Source of the DNA: Tubiluchus corallicola
Lineage: Eukaryota; Priapulida; Priapulimorpha; Priapulimorphida; Tubiluchidae
Length of the DNA: 64,000 bases
Assembly (NCBI GenBank): GCA_030141605.1
Contig: JAQGDQ010000106.1
Span: forward strand, 372,001-436,000
Reading direction: 5' to 3'
Shown here: positions 12,601 to 27,600 of the stretch, piece by piece
How positions within the stretch are numbered: the stretch's first letter is position 1
How the letters are laid out: each line of letters starts with the position of its first letter
Program-made: the position numbers and the translations under genes
Notes under the pieces: model-generated
Told to the model about the DNA's origin: nothing
Database searches by the model: none
What the model saw: the letters and a program-made list of their open reading frames with translations, nothing else

Positions 12601-15600
12601 GTTTTTACATCCTTCTTGAACACTTTCTACATCAGTACCATCCAACTGACTTCGCAGTGAGCTTATGTCATGGTCTAGACTAAGTACACAACTGGCGGCA
12701 TCACGCAGCTTCTCATTCTGTTCTATCAACGCATTATTCTGCTCTGTAAGTGTATCTACATCACTTCTTAGTAGTTCAGTTTGATCAGCCAAATCTTCAC
12801 TTAACTTCTTCAGCTTTTCATTTTCTTTCATAAGATTTGCACAGTCAGTAACTACTTCTTTGTTTTTAACCACAAACATTGTGTGATCATCAGCCTCAAA
12901 AACACATTTGTTGGCAGCATATTCAGTGTCCACATCAACTGTTTCATCTTGAGAAACAGTTAATCTTTTACCTTGATGAAGATCTTGCTTGCTGAGAAAT
13001 TTATTGGTTTCTATGTCCAATGCATTTGTCATGATGGACGTATCTGGATCAGGAACCAAATCCATTTCACTAAAAAGACCTTCTGATAAAAACTTATTTC
13101 CTTGGTCAAACCCTTGTAACTGCAATGCTAATTCATCATTCCTCTTCTTTAGTTGTACTACCTGTTCGGCTAACTCTTCATTTTGGCAAGACATTTTTTC
13201 CAAGCGTGCAGAAATAACTGGGTTTTCTAAAGCCTCCTTAAACAATTTCTCATTCTTGGCAACCAGCACCTCCATACGTGCAGTTAAATCTGCATTTTTA
13301 TCGGAGACTTGACGACATTCCTCTAACAATTCTTGATTTCGAACTGTTGCCTCAGTGCACCTTGTGAACAGCATTTCGTTTTCATCTTTTATTGATGCAA
13401 TCTGACTGACAAGTTCTTCCTTACCGAGCACTAACACTTCCTTTTCCGACAGCAGCTGCTCATTCTTCTCAGTCAGCTCCTTGACAATTAGTGAGGCTTC
13501 CTCATTAATAGAGGTTAGTTCCGCAATTTGCAATGATAATCTTTCGTACTCCTCTTGATCACGGAAAGATTGTGCATGTTCATTGCATTGCTTCAACAAG
13601 GCAGTTAAATAGTGTGCAACCTGACCTCTTTGTCGTGGTAAATCCAGTGACGCTACATATTCACTCACTCTTTGAACAAAATTATTAACCTCACGAGCCT
13701 CAGTCAGCATGTCATCAATTTGCTTATCTTGCATGTTTAGCCTTTCACGCAGTTCCTCATTAATGTCAACATCTTCAAACTGTTCATCATCTTCTAGCTG
13801 TTCGTCAATGTTAACTTCCTCCACATCTTCCTCATTTCTGGCTCTTTCCTCGATTCTCCTGTTCAACTCTTGAATCTCATTTGACAATTCTTGGTTTACG
13901 TTTTTAAGCCTTTCTACCTCTGCAACCAGGTGTGCACATTGCTCAGGCGGATGCGCCATAACACTTGCTTTCTCGACCAATGCAGATAAAACTTCACATA
14001 TAATAACTTTATCATCGCTTTTCTTAACTAAGTCTGTCAATTCAACTGCCATTGTTTCACCAACCACAATTTCATTATTTTGAACAGTCATTTCGCTGGG
14101 CATTTCTTCACAAGCTAATTCTTGTGCATCATGAAATTCGTCACAACAGTTCAACTTGCTTTTGTCTGTATTCTCAGCATTATTGATATTACCTAATGTC
14201 CACAATGATAAATTCCTTTGCTCATTGGTATTAGCAGCATTATCACTATACGTCCTCTTTTGTTCAAATGGCACGTTCCTGTTATCATTCTCTATCTGAC
14301 ACAAAAGCTCTAAATTTTTAGTTTGCAGATCTTCCAACTGCAATGCCAAAGTTTCATTCAACTGTGTTTTTTCCTTGATAAATGTAGACAATTCTTCTGT
14401 TTTGCAAACCAATGCTTCTTTTTTTGTAATCAAAATGTAGTTATTTCGTGCAATATCTTCAATCTGTTTTGTATATTCCTCCTTAGCCTTTTTTCCATCC
14501 TGTTCCTGTATAGAAAGCAAGCCATTTTTGTTTACCAGTTCCTCAATCTGATTTGACAGCTCATTGTTACAATCAGCCATCCGCTGCACCTGATAGTCAA
14601 GTGCACTTTTTTTAATGTTCAAGTCATCAAGCTGGTTAGATAATGATTTACAGGTACTAGTCACGTGTTCTATCTGTTCAAAAAGCAATTTGTTTTCTTT
14701 GGTAAGATCAGTAATCTGTTTTGAGAGTTGATCATTTTCTGTTAGCAAATCTATCACGTGTTCAGAATTCTCTGCACATTTCTTTTTTTGCTCTTCTGAA
14801 CCATGAGCCGTATCTACCACTACCAAATCCATTGACACCGGCTGATCTTCCTCGGCCACGTGATTAATTAAGGATCGACAAACAGCCAGAATGTCGCCCG
14901 CATCTTCTTCATCACATATACATGTCTCGTATTCTGACAATACAAGGCTTTCCCGTCTTGCTTTGAAATCGGACAGCTGCTTAACGATATCATCATACAT
15001 GCCTGATATGGTCTTTACCTCGAAGCACAATTCTTCATTCCTACAACATAATTTGGCATACTCGTGTGAGATTTCATTAATTTCGATAGAGAGCTGTTCG
15101 TTTTTCATAACCACGTTGTCATACTTGTTTGTGATTTCACTTATTTTTGCGCCCAGTCGCTCGTTGCTTTCACCTGCTTCTGCAGTTTGTGTGAGCAAAT
15201 CTTCATTTTTCTCCATCAGTTCATTCACTTGGCAAGTTAACTCAGTAATCTTCATGTTTGCATCTGTCAATTGTTCAACCAGGACATTATCAGATTCTGC
15301 TGCTTTCTGCTCATCGATAGCAATGCCCACATCTAACATCCCATCCTGCTGAACAAATTCATGCATTTGTGTGCCAACATCGGTTTTTGATGGCACAAAA
15401 GAGATGGTCGGCTGCTCATCTGTAATAGCTTTCAATTTGGTTTTTAACTGCTCATTCTCATCTTTAATGGTCTTCAGGTGACTTTTAATGGTTTCTAATG
15501 AAGGCAATTGTTCTGCTGAGGATGAAACATTCCAATTAAATAATGACATCAAATCCAATAAAACTTCACTGCTATCTGTTAATGTCTTTTTCTCGGGATA

Positions 15601-18600
15601 TTCTGTAGTAGAGTGTGCTTCTGCATTCATTTGAAATAATTCCTGCAAAATAATAAGAAAATGCTGAAAGTGTCTTCTAAAGTTAAACAGGCTTATCGAA
15701 ATGCATATAACTACTTAAATGCTACAATAATCTAGTAAAGATCACACAATCAAACCAAATTTTTAGCACTTTTTACTAAAAAAATAATGCTTGTACTGCA
15801 TAATAAAAAATGATCAAAAAATTCTTGGTTATTGCAGAAAATTTATTACCCTGATGACATTTTTGCTATAATAAGAATTTGAGAGCTCTACAACATTCAA
15901 CGATATAAGGTTATCATAAATTAAAAACCGTGACTAATTAAGAGCAGTATGATACTTAGCAAAAACTAAATCTTTGCAGATTCTTTTCAAAATATTAACA
16001 AGATATGTAACGATCAGATTCTCAATACCTGTCTTTTTAAATATTCAGGTAAACTGTAAAAAACTTCCCACTTCCTGACATTTTCTAACATAGCTTTTAG
16101 TGCCCTTTCAAAATTTTCTTTCTTATTGTCCTTGAAGATCTAATCACTGAATCACTAGATAACTATGACGATCTTATGTCTGAACTACGCATACGTATAA
16201 TGTGGAATATACCTTGCGTAATCTGCTTTATTAAACATTGTATAAATTTGTTAGTCTTGTCAAAGCTACTCTATCAAAAAGCAAGGAAATGCATAACAAA
16301 TATTAAAGCCAGTGTCACATAATTGCACTTTCCAACAAAGGGGGGAACACCAAAAACTCTCCAAAATCTTTATGAGTCACTGAGTCTGGGCGTTGTTTTG
16401 GAGAGTTTTTGGTTTCTCACATTGTGTTCCTCTTGGTTGGAAAATGCAATTATGTAAAAATTGTGTATTATTCTTCTGATGCTTACTGTAATTATTTCTA
16501 CTCCCATTATGTAGACTTTGCTTTTTGCTAACTATTTGTTTGCAGGTTGTTGTGATATTTGTCGAATCTGATATATTAGCTACTGTTTTTACATTTTCTT
16601 TATGTGAGAATCTTTGATATTCTGGCAATTTAAATTCACTTTTGTGTAAATGTGTAATGATATCATATGTCTTGGTAAGTAGTGTCGTAAATTGTACTGA
16701 ATGTATCCTTTGTCTTGATTCCAGCATTGAAAATAACACATGCTGTCGCAATGATCGTTTGCGCTAATAAACACTATGTAGAGCTGAATTATTCAAGTTT
16801 GGCAGATAGCATTTGGATTTTAAATAATTAAAAGCAGGTCAATTTGGAAGATATTCCTCATTTTCAGCATTTTAAAATGGCAAAAACTGCCAAGCATTAA
16901 AACAACTTAAATATAAATATATTAGACGCTAGCCAAAAATTAATAATAAGTAGCTTCACTAGGTTAAGCTGAATAATAGCAGAGCAGTTACACATTTATC
17001 AGATATTATCATAAAAGCAGTTGAAACTAGTTTCATACCTTCTCTTTTTGTAACTGTTTAACTTTAGCTTGAAGTTTCTCATTTTGCAAAGAAAGCAGTT
17101 CCTCTTCTGCTGCACGTGTGGCATTTACATTTTTAATCTCTTGTTGAAAGCTAGACAATTTATCTCTCAAACTACCAACTTCTTTTATCTGCTCACGTGC
17201 AAGATCCAACTCCTTTTGCAAGTTTGCTACCTAAAAAAATGTACGCTGTTCTGTAAATAGCACTGTAAATAACAGTTTAACCATACGCAAACTGCATTTG
17301 GCAGCTTTTCTTTACAAGGCCAGCTGCCACTAAGTGACGCTACGGTAGCACAATGAAAATACAAATACAGGTGCAGAAAAATAGAATTCTTATAAAAATT
17401 TACTAATGATAGGAGTTATCTGTTGATCATTCCAAAACAATAGGGTATTTACAAAAGCAGCAATGTTATTAGCAGCTGCTATACCATCTCATATATATCA
17501 AGCAATTCAAACATTTGTCAATTCTTCACAATGATTACAGACAAGTAAAATATTAGAAAGCATATCTTGATGAATAACAAAGAAATTAGTTCCTAGCTCT
17601 ATACATGTCTAGAGAATATAAAGAAATTAAGAAAAATAACAAGTAAACTTGAAAGGGAGTGTAAGAAAAATAATTAGTAAATTTCAAAGGGAATGTAATA
17701 ATACCTTCATCTTTGTACAATAAGTTTTCTAGGACCAAAACAAATCAACCTGTCAATGTAAAAACTTCTGCCACTATCTACTACAGTGTCCTACACATTT
17801 TGCTACAAATGCAACTTCAAATAAAGCAATGAAATTTTGTCTACAACATACCTGTTCATCTACTTCACATTCTTGTTCTAACCTCGTGAATTCACGCAGT
17901 TCCTCATATGACAGTTCCAACTGTAGCTTTTTGTTTTCAAGAAAGTCTTTCTCCTTCTCTCTAAATTAGCAAACAACAAAATAATGACGTGACTTACAAG
18001 CAGTAGGGAGCATGAATGTTGCACACTACACTAACTAATTAGGTTGTCTAGTACATTGATCATAAGAAAAAAAACATTCAAATTAAACTGGGTGCAGAAT
18101 TTTGAAACCTAGCTTGCTCAAAAAATAAGGAAATGTGGAAAAGTAGGGACACAGTATGGATTTGAAACTGGGACTTCCTGCTTAAAAAACAAATGACATG
18201 ACTGCTAAACTACCATGTCCTAGTGATTATGACAGGTCCTAATTCAGACATTACAGCTGGCCAGCCAATTGAGCTTTTTCAAGGTTTGTTGATCTGTCCA
18301 AATGGCTTTAATGGCTCTACGTTAAAAGAAAACATTGTTAATTCATTCAGAACTGAGGCAGCCACATTGTTACAGCGCTAGTCACCCAACTGTTATGATA
18401 TCATCTCTTTAATGGTGCGCAGTGTCATGTACCCTTACTGTTGCAGTTTCTGCACTGTGATGTCACAGAATTTTCCCATACAAAAATATAGTTACTCTAG
18501 TCAAACAATAAAAACCAAAACATGTTACATGAACGAAGACAGCATTGAAGCAAAACAAGTCTCTTTATAGATTACTTTGCAAGCAAGTAACTAAAAAATG

Positions 18601-21600
18601 CAATTTATTTCAATGCAATGAAATAAATAGTATCCTAATGCTTCTACTCAGATGGGATCAGTAAACTTGCAAGTGTTTTCGTGAAACCCAACATTTACTT
18701 TAGAGAAAGTGCTTTTAAAAACAACCTGCATCAGCTTGTAGACCATTTCCTTCACGAAGCACGAAGTGCACATGTATATGGCTCAAAATTTCACATGAAC
18801 ACACGCCTGGGTTCCGTAATTTTTTACTCACGTGAAACCTATCATTAGTAACTATGTTGTATTACTGTCAAGTTCACTTTTATTCATCAAGTCACACCTA
18901 CTGCTATAATAAGTTGTCATTGTTAAAACTGTTTGCTTCACTATTGTAACAAATATTGAAGAATAAAATTTTTTGCCCTAATAGGCGTATGGTAGTCGCC
19001 ACAGTCACACAACATTTTTCAGGGTTGCCAGAAGAACGAGTCATTCGTAAGACAAAAGTAAGTCAAACACAATAAAGTTTAGCCAAATCCCTTAATCTGA
19101 ATTAAATTTTGTAATGAGTCAATGACCAATAAGTGACAATTATAATTATCAATGAGAGGTAGCCATGTTGTCAATGATTGTAATTTTTGGTAATAGATCA
19201 TTTAGGAAGCATCCTTCAGCTAAGCCAAATGGCAAGTCCATTGCTATGCAGAGCAATTTATTTTTGTAAAGGTAAAAACAAATTGAATAATTATAATTTT
19301 TTACACAAAGTATTATATTTATATTATTGGATCTCTTTAACTGATTCTGCCAAAAATTCTGGGTAACGATGCGTTTCACAAACCAAATTCAACAAGAATG
19401 AGTTTTGGGTTATGTATATTGTTGAAATTTGGAGGTTTGTGTGTGCATTTTTGCGTATAACATTCAATTAAATCGTGAAGGACAGAGTTGGGAAAATGCC
19501 AGGCGTGGGAAGTTTTAAGCCTTCCATAAAATGTTATTTTATTTAAATAATGTAAAATAAAAGTCTGGCAGTGTAACGCACATAGAATCTATGTATTTTG
19601 CCTGCTCCTCAAGCTGTTTTCTCAGCTTCTCGCAGTCGTCTGCCTGTTGTCCAACATTCTGCTCGAGAACAATTTCTGCCTCCTTGAGACGTCTCTCAAG
19701 ATCCTCTTTTTGATCTGCCAGCTCTTTATTCTCAGTGATCTGTATAACAATCAGTACGATCGACAAATAAGAACTCTAATCTTTTTAGAATGCAAAGAGT
19801 TGGGAGCTTTTTCACTGAATTTTAATACCACAGGATATAGCAGAAAGCAGAATTTAGTGGATAATAAACTATTTTATTATTATCAGTCTTTAGGCTATAT
19901 TTGACTATGTAGTAGCAATATTTTACCAGTTCTCCTGGCAAATGTTTTGTCGTAAATGACAAAAAGAGACAATCTATTTAAATAAACAAGATCTCTTTCT
20001 CAATAAAGACATCAACCAAGTCCCACCACAATGATCTATGTTAAGTATACAATGCTAGATTTTGGTTTACAGTACAAAACTATAAAAAAAACTGCATTGG
20101 GAGTAATCTTGAAAAAAATGTTTGTCTATTAACATCAGCTATATTAAGGGATTTTATACTATGAAAAATTCCTCTGTTGTACATCACACTGATGGGTACT
20201 GCTTTTGGACTTATGGATAAGATGCGGCCACATTTATCCAAGTCAAATCAGTAGTTTCCAAGAATTTAACAAAAATATTAAATGAAACTAAAACTGCGAC
20301 TACCTATTATAAAACCAGATATCACCAGTTCCAGCTAAATTGCAGAATATACCAGAACAGGCAACATACCTTTTCGTAAAGTTGCATGCGCAGTTTTTCT
20401 GCAGTTTCCTCTTTCTTTGCTAACTCTATCCTAGCATTAAGTTGATCAGATGGCATTGACCTTCTATTGACTATAAAAGATCGCCTAGCCTGAAGATCAA
20501 CACGTCCTGAACTTGTTGTTGGTACAGAGTCAGGCTGGTTGCTAACAGCAACAGTTTGGGTTCCTGCATTGGTACCGCCAAGCAATTTAGTAGTTTTATC
20601 AGCAGGAATAGCAGACTGGAAAGAACAAAAATTTGAAATATAAAAAACTTGCAAAAACAAGCAAATTGATTTAACACTATGGTAAGATCAAAGTTTTTTA
20701 AGTAAATAAGTTGCATGCATTTTGTTTTATTACTTTAAACACATATTAACAAATTACAGCAGCTATATAACTCTAAAATATATGATGGCTTGCCAAACAC
20801 GTCGTATTTAATGAAAAAATGTGAACCACTTGCCACCGTTTGCTGTAACTCATTGATCTTTCTATCTCTCTCTTCTATTTCGTTCTTAAATGTATCACTT
20901 TGTTGCTGTAGTTGGTTTTTATAATGATCAATCATTGCATTCTTTTCTGCTAGATCAATCTCTGCTGCCAGATTAGTTGACTGCTGATGCTGAGACTCCT
21001 GCAATAAGCTCAGTTTTCTCGCTGCCTCTGATTGTTCATCAAATCTCCGTTTCCGCTCAGTTTCCAACTGTTCCATAAGCCCATGCTTTGCAGCTTGAGC
21101 TTCTGCAAGATCTTGTTCTAACTGACTGATTCTTTGTTCTTCCAATTCATTGTGAACAATCTGTTCCAAGAAAAAACTTAATGTAAATCCCAAAATAGGC
21201 AAGAGACAGGCATGAAAGCAAATCAGAAAAACAAAGAACTTACACAAACAGCTAAGTCAGAAAGTGAGCAAGCAAGTAAACAACCAAAGAAATAAAAAAC
21301 AAACAAATAAATTTCATATTCTTATAAAAATATGCAATTCTGTGAACTGTGCTTTCTTTGCCTGTTTGAAATTACTTCGCCTACATAAAAATAAATATAT
21401 AACTGTTGTGGAACCATAGGTTACTTAGATCATAAAATACTTGGAAAAAAAACAAAACTTTTTTTTATAAACAAATTAGCCACAAACAGGGAAAGTAAGC
21501 ACAGTTCACAGTACAATATTTGAATGCAAATTCAGGCAAAACATGATTCAATTAACTAACATGCCAATTAATGATTGTCAAACAGTTAGTCAGTCAGAAA

Positions 21601-24600
21601 GTTTGCAAGCCAGCATCGAGATCAGTCAGCTAATCAATGTGTCTGTCGTCTATCGCACATTAAACAATCATAACAATAAATTAATTAGATAATTCTCAAA
21701 TTAATTCTGCCTGAAACTTGATGACTTACTTGATTTTCCGGTTTAGGCACAAACACTGACACATCTTGAGCTACATCATCATCAAATGTTACTGCCCTCT
21801 TTGCTTTCTTTGGGATCCTCTGAAAAATAATTCACTGTTCAGAAAACTGATAAATAAACTATTATTTACAAAATTATTATAAATGTTACAGTTAGAAAGG
21901 AATAAAAAATATTGTCCAGCCATGGCTCATTCCAACAAGGTTTTTTAAGGAATACTCTATCCAAAATCATTCTGCTCGTGTATGCTATAAAAATGCAGGA
22001 CAGTTTGTCTTCATTTTATTCCCATTCACCGGCTTTTCTCCTTCACAGTATTACCTCTTCATCAGCATCATCTTCTGACTCTTCCTCGATGATATCATCA
22101 AAGTTACCAAACTTTTCTTTTAACAGCGGTAAACGCGGGGGTGTGTACGGCAGAACACCGGACTTTCCTACGCACCATGTTTCACGCCGGAGCTTCCGCT
22201 GAAAAAAAAAGGACTTACAAACTTAAAATGACATCGCTAACATTAGCAGTAATTCAACTTAGCAATAATAACAGGAAGAGCACTATTTATATTTAAACAC
22301 CCTTATCTTACATGCAAAGTAATGCGGTGACTTTACCTTTACACCTTTTTCTGCAACTGGCCGCGAGAGACTAGAAACGCACAACATTTTCTCCAAACGT
22401 CTGATCTTTTCTTGAGACTCGGCCAGCCACTGATCTCGCTCCTCAAGCTGCCGAAGGTGTTCAGCAGAATTCTGTTGGCTTTCTGCGAGCTTCTGCTGCA
22501 AGACAACAGCTTCACCGAAAGCTGCATCCCCTTCCTCCATCTAAACAAATCAAAAGAGTAAGTTAAAGAATACGAAGCAATATTAAATTCACTTAGTTTA
22601 ATAAATTCGGACAGAATTGTTTAATTTTAATAAAAAGAGAGACATTTATGTTCAAATTTATTAAACTAAGTGAATGCAAAAATTTGAAAAAACAAAATGC
22701 TTTTCAATTTATGAACATCAATAATGATAGTTATGGAAATCATTCTGCTTTCAAAAAACGGTTTTTTCAAATTTCCCCAAAAGCACTACAGATCACCTGT
22801 CATATACCTGAAAGGCCGATACATATGCATAATTGCAACAAATGAAAAAAGCCTGTTGTGTTTAATGCACGTTACCATAGGCATTTGCACAAAAAATGTC
22901 AAAATGTCACTTCTAACTTCACAATGATGTCAAAACATCCATTTATGATGGTCTGCATTCAAGACATTAAACTAGTACATATAGTTCACCTTTACATATC
23001 TCTTAATTGCATTTAACCCGTCCTGAAATTGTTGTTGATTGAACATGAAAAAGTGCAAAAAGTTCAACTACGGACATATTATCGAATTAACACAATACCT
23101 CAAGTTAGATTACTAATATATCTGCGCATTAAAACAGAAAAAATAATATAAAAAATACCTTTCGCATTTGGTCTCTGAGCAACTCAATTTGTTTCCTATA
23201 TCGTTTTAACATTGCTTCATCCGAAACAACTTCATTTTGAAAAGCTTTAGTTCTGATGGTTTTGGCCCGAGAAGCAAACTAAACAGTAACATAGCAGCAG
23301 ACTTTATTAGACAGTTTAGAAAAACTGAAAAAACAGTCAGGAATGATCTAACATTTTGAAAATCTCTTAAAGATGCATCTACTAAGTCAAACACAAAACA
23401 AAAATAAACTACAAGACAAGTATAACAAATAATATGCAATCTGAAAAATCTGATTCTAAAATTTTGTTTTCTAACTAGTTAGATTAATGTGAAATAATGA
23501 AGTAATGATGAATTGAACTACAAATATTGACATTTTGAAACCAAACTTGAGATTAAAAAGAAGGAAATATGAAAGAAACTGGACCCTACTGGATTTGAAC
23601 CATAAAAACCTTTTGTAATGGATCATATTTGGTTTGTGAAGGCGCAATCCAAACTTCTCTGCTTGGTTATTTTCTTTTAAAGATTAAAAATTTTAATATG
23701 TGAGGCTTGATTTCCATCATTTTTGATCTTTTTTTCGATCAGTCTTTATGTATTTACAAAAAGCAATGAATGTTTCCTGATGAACAGAGAAAGGCTCTTC
23801 ATTATGCAAGCCTTTGCTAATAAATTAAGCAAGAATGACACATGAGGAGTCAGCACTTCATAAATTAAACTTTACGCCTATTATCACTGCAAAGAGCAAC
23901 GAAAACAGTAACACCGTAAGCAGCCTATTTCCACTACGTTTTTACACTAATAATTTTGTATACTTGGCGGAGATGCAACAGACAGTAACTTCAAATGTTT
24001 CACAAAACTTTTCCAAGAGTTGTATTTTGTTACCGAATTACCACTACATTTGCTCAAGTGAGGTGGTTCTGTTTTAGTACCAAAAATTTTTAGCATTAGG
24101 TTAACACAAACTTTTTTTACTTGTCAAACAATTCTCTGAAAGTCAAACGATTAATTCTGAAAAGACTTTTGAAAGTTATGTTGCCGCCTAATAACATATC
24201 AAAACTTCATTGACATTTTCTTATTTTACTATAAAAACTTGATGACATCAATGAGTTGCCTGAGAAAAACCAACATTAGGTGACCTACACAAGAAGCAGC
24301 ATTCCTAGAAGATTAACTCCAATTAGAAGCGTAATACAAACCCAGTTTCCAAAAACAGTGACCTTAAAAATTTGGTAAGGAAGTTCAATGGATTATCAAA
24401 ACACAATACCTACTATCCTTATTTGAACTAGAGTAAATTTTGGAAAAACATAAAAACGAGACAAAAACAAAGTACCTGTAAAGTTGATAATGTTTGTGAG
24501 TTATTGGCTGGGGTCACATTACAGATAACAGCTGTATGGGCATTACCACCAATGCTAGACTGCAGTAGGCGAGTCAGCTTCGAATTTCGAAAATTTACGT

Positions 24601-27600
24601 GTCTGAAAATCAATAAACGCAGAAATAATAATAATTCTTAAAGTCTTAAATTAATTTTGCATTTAATGTTGTCATAAACTGCATAACAAATCATCAATAA
24701 ATTTTGACTAAGTATAGCAAAGCAAAGCGATGATGAGTATGATGCCAATTTCACTACTTTTTTATTACAAATATTTATATATTTCTACACTATTAATTTT
24801 TGCCTAATAATACTTATTGCTAAAGACATCTAGAAATTCACAAACTCTCATGGTTGCACAGTTTGGAAATTAATGACGGATTTCGCCTTTATCAGACATG
24901 ACAGACAGCTACCACCCACCGATTAATCTTTGCCTATATATGTATTTTAATATTCTCATACTGTAAACTTCCTGTCTTCACTGGTTATCACCGTAACCCA
25001 TTCCAATTCCTGCCTCCTGCTACCACATTGACTTACTATCTTTTAAAACATAACATGAATTATTCTAGTACACAACAAGTCATTTGCTCTCATGTCATTT
25101 ATTGCTGTCACAAAATCATCAAAAACCAAATGAACACTTTTACAAATTATGTAAATTAATTAGATTCGCCTCCAAGAAAAAGATACTGCACTTTGTACAT
25201 ACCATGTATGCATGTACGCCAGTCTTTTAATTGGTTCTAAAAATTAACCACAACTGACATTCACAACTTACTTTTCGCCCTCGCTGATCTGACTAATCAC
25301 ATGAGATAGCTGAAACAGCGATGCATTTATTTTGCAGCCCTCTTTGAGTCTGTCCCCAATGGCGCCTGTCTCGCTCGCTCTTTCTGACCCAGCTAGGTCA
25401 ACCATATTTAAGTGTGCAACATTGCATGCTCCCATCAATTCATCCACATCGCGCGAGCGAGATTCTATTATCTAAAAAATATCGAAAATGTCAGAAAAGC
25501 CCACTATAAAAGTTGGTTGCATAATCTGTGACTAATTTCACTTAAAATTGTTGAAGTATTTCCCCTAATGTCACTTAAATTTGTTACAGTATTTCCCCCT
25601 ATTTTTCCTCAATCACATGCCACTTGTCAAACTACGATGATTCATATAATTTAAGTATATTGTTTTGTGTTTGGTTTCAATTGTAGCACCATTCTTGAAA
25701 ACATTCCTCAAATAATTTTCATCCAAAAGGATGACAATTGTCCTCTTTAAACCAGAAGAAACCGATATAGCATTTTAGAGAAACAAGGCAATTTGCACGT
25801 TTTTACAACACATTGCCACCAAATCAACTTCCTTTTCTTCCTTGGCCAGAAAAGATGACATTACCATTGATTTGACTATTTTTGGATGTCTGGCTAGAGC
25901 TTTTTTGTGTTCTTAGCAGACGTCTTGGAAAGTAGAATATCCTTCAGGAATCAAACACTTTTCATGGACGAAAATGTCTAAAACTATAACAAGCTAACAA
26001 AGTTGCTGATGTCTACACTGAAAGGAGGAATGCAACAGCTATACAATAACTCTAAAATTATAATTTTATGCAAATTTATTACGTTACTTAGTGCCTTGGC
26101 AGTACTGTATTTATCTAAAAGCACTCTCCTTTGGAGAGGGCATGTTCAGCATCTAAAGTCCACTTATATGATGAGGTAAAAAAGACGTTGGACTTTCTCC
26201 ATTCAGGCTCATGAATGAAAAAGCTCTCCTATTCTATATTCTCCATTCCGTCTATTAAACAGAAGCATTCTGACACAAATTCTAAACAGTGTATGCTCTC
26301 ATTTATAAACATCACAATTGCCTAATAATTGCAAATGCATCAAAATGTTAGCTATTTTGTTAGCTATTTATGTAAGCTATTTTGTTTTCTGTACATGTCA
26401 TACTGCAGCACTCACAATAGAGAAAATGGTATGGCTTCGTGAACTTCGCTCATTCATGTTAGTCTCCCCGTAACGACGCCGTTTTTCACCTCGTCTCAAC
26501 AACTGCATAATTTGCTGTGAATCTTGAACTACAGCTTCATTGGCTCCACTTACGGAAACTGAGCCAGTTTCCTACAAAAACAAACGCACTGCAAAAACTA
26601 AGAGCCATTACGTTATTTTTTCTCTCCAAACACGATTGATTTTTGTGTATTTGGCTTAGTAACTCATTACTGGTAATAAGGTGTAATCTGGCAAAACAGT
26701 CAACTACCATGTCTTTAAATTAGTAATTTTAAAAAACCTAGATTATTAACTGAAATGAACAACAGTTTATAAGAAAAATTGATTCTACATCATCATGAGC
26801 TTAATACACGCCACCTATTGTATTAGCTTAGTATCGGTAAATACGGACAATCGGCAAATTCGGACCGATGTCTCCCCGCTTTTTTCCGGCAAATCGAGAT
26901 ATGAGTGTACAAGGAAAAGCTGATATTCAAATTAATTCTAATAAAACACACATACATGCAAGCATGCACACCTGCACACACGCACACACACACAAAGACA
27001 CACCATAAGACTTCATAATAAAATGTGTTAAAAAAGGTTGTAAAATTTACATTTTCGCATATACGTAACTCTGCCTTCTTGCCCTGTTCAAGTAAAAGAT
27101 CTGTCAGATTTTCGTTGTATATTTCCAAATATCGAACGCGAATGAGATACTCCCTATCAGGATTCTGAAAAATAACATTCTTGAAATAAATATTCAATTT
27201 CATACTGATCCAATAAGTGTCATCAAAAATTATAAAGCAATAGTGTAACATGAAACTAGATCTTACAAATAAACATTAGCTACCACAATACAGAAACTTG
27301 CGGAAAGTACATGTGCAAAAGCAAACTATCACATTTATAGCATTGGATTTATTGATATTTTAAAATTTGTCATTCAGACGATGAGATCAGGGTTGCTTCA
27401 ACTTAAATAAAATTTACTTGATCAATTTTAATTCTTACAAGACAGATTTCGATACACTGTGTACTGTGTATGATAAACCTGAATAGGTTACAAGCCTAAC
27501 CTTTTAAGTACTGTAGCTTCTGTTTCACAGTAACACATTTCTAATTTCAAAGAACTTGCAACTATGCATTTTAGAAAAAAACTCCTATTACTGCCACTTC

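Noticed and set aside
10391-15352. Several plus-strand open frames of 70-153 codons
   Set aside because: They are antisense shadows of the CENP-E giant exon; coiled-coil codons seldom give stops on the opposite strand.
23577-23650. Second tRNA-like candidate with a good B box (GGTTCAAATCC on the minus strand)
   Set aside because: No complementary acceptor end and no A box at the right distance; only the B-box match is convincing.
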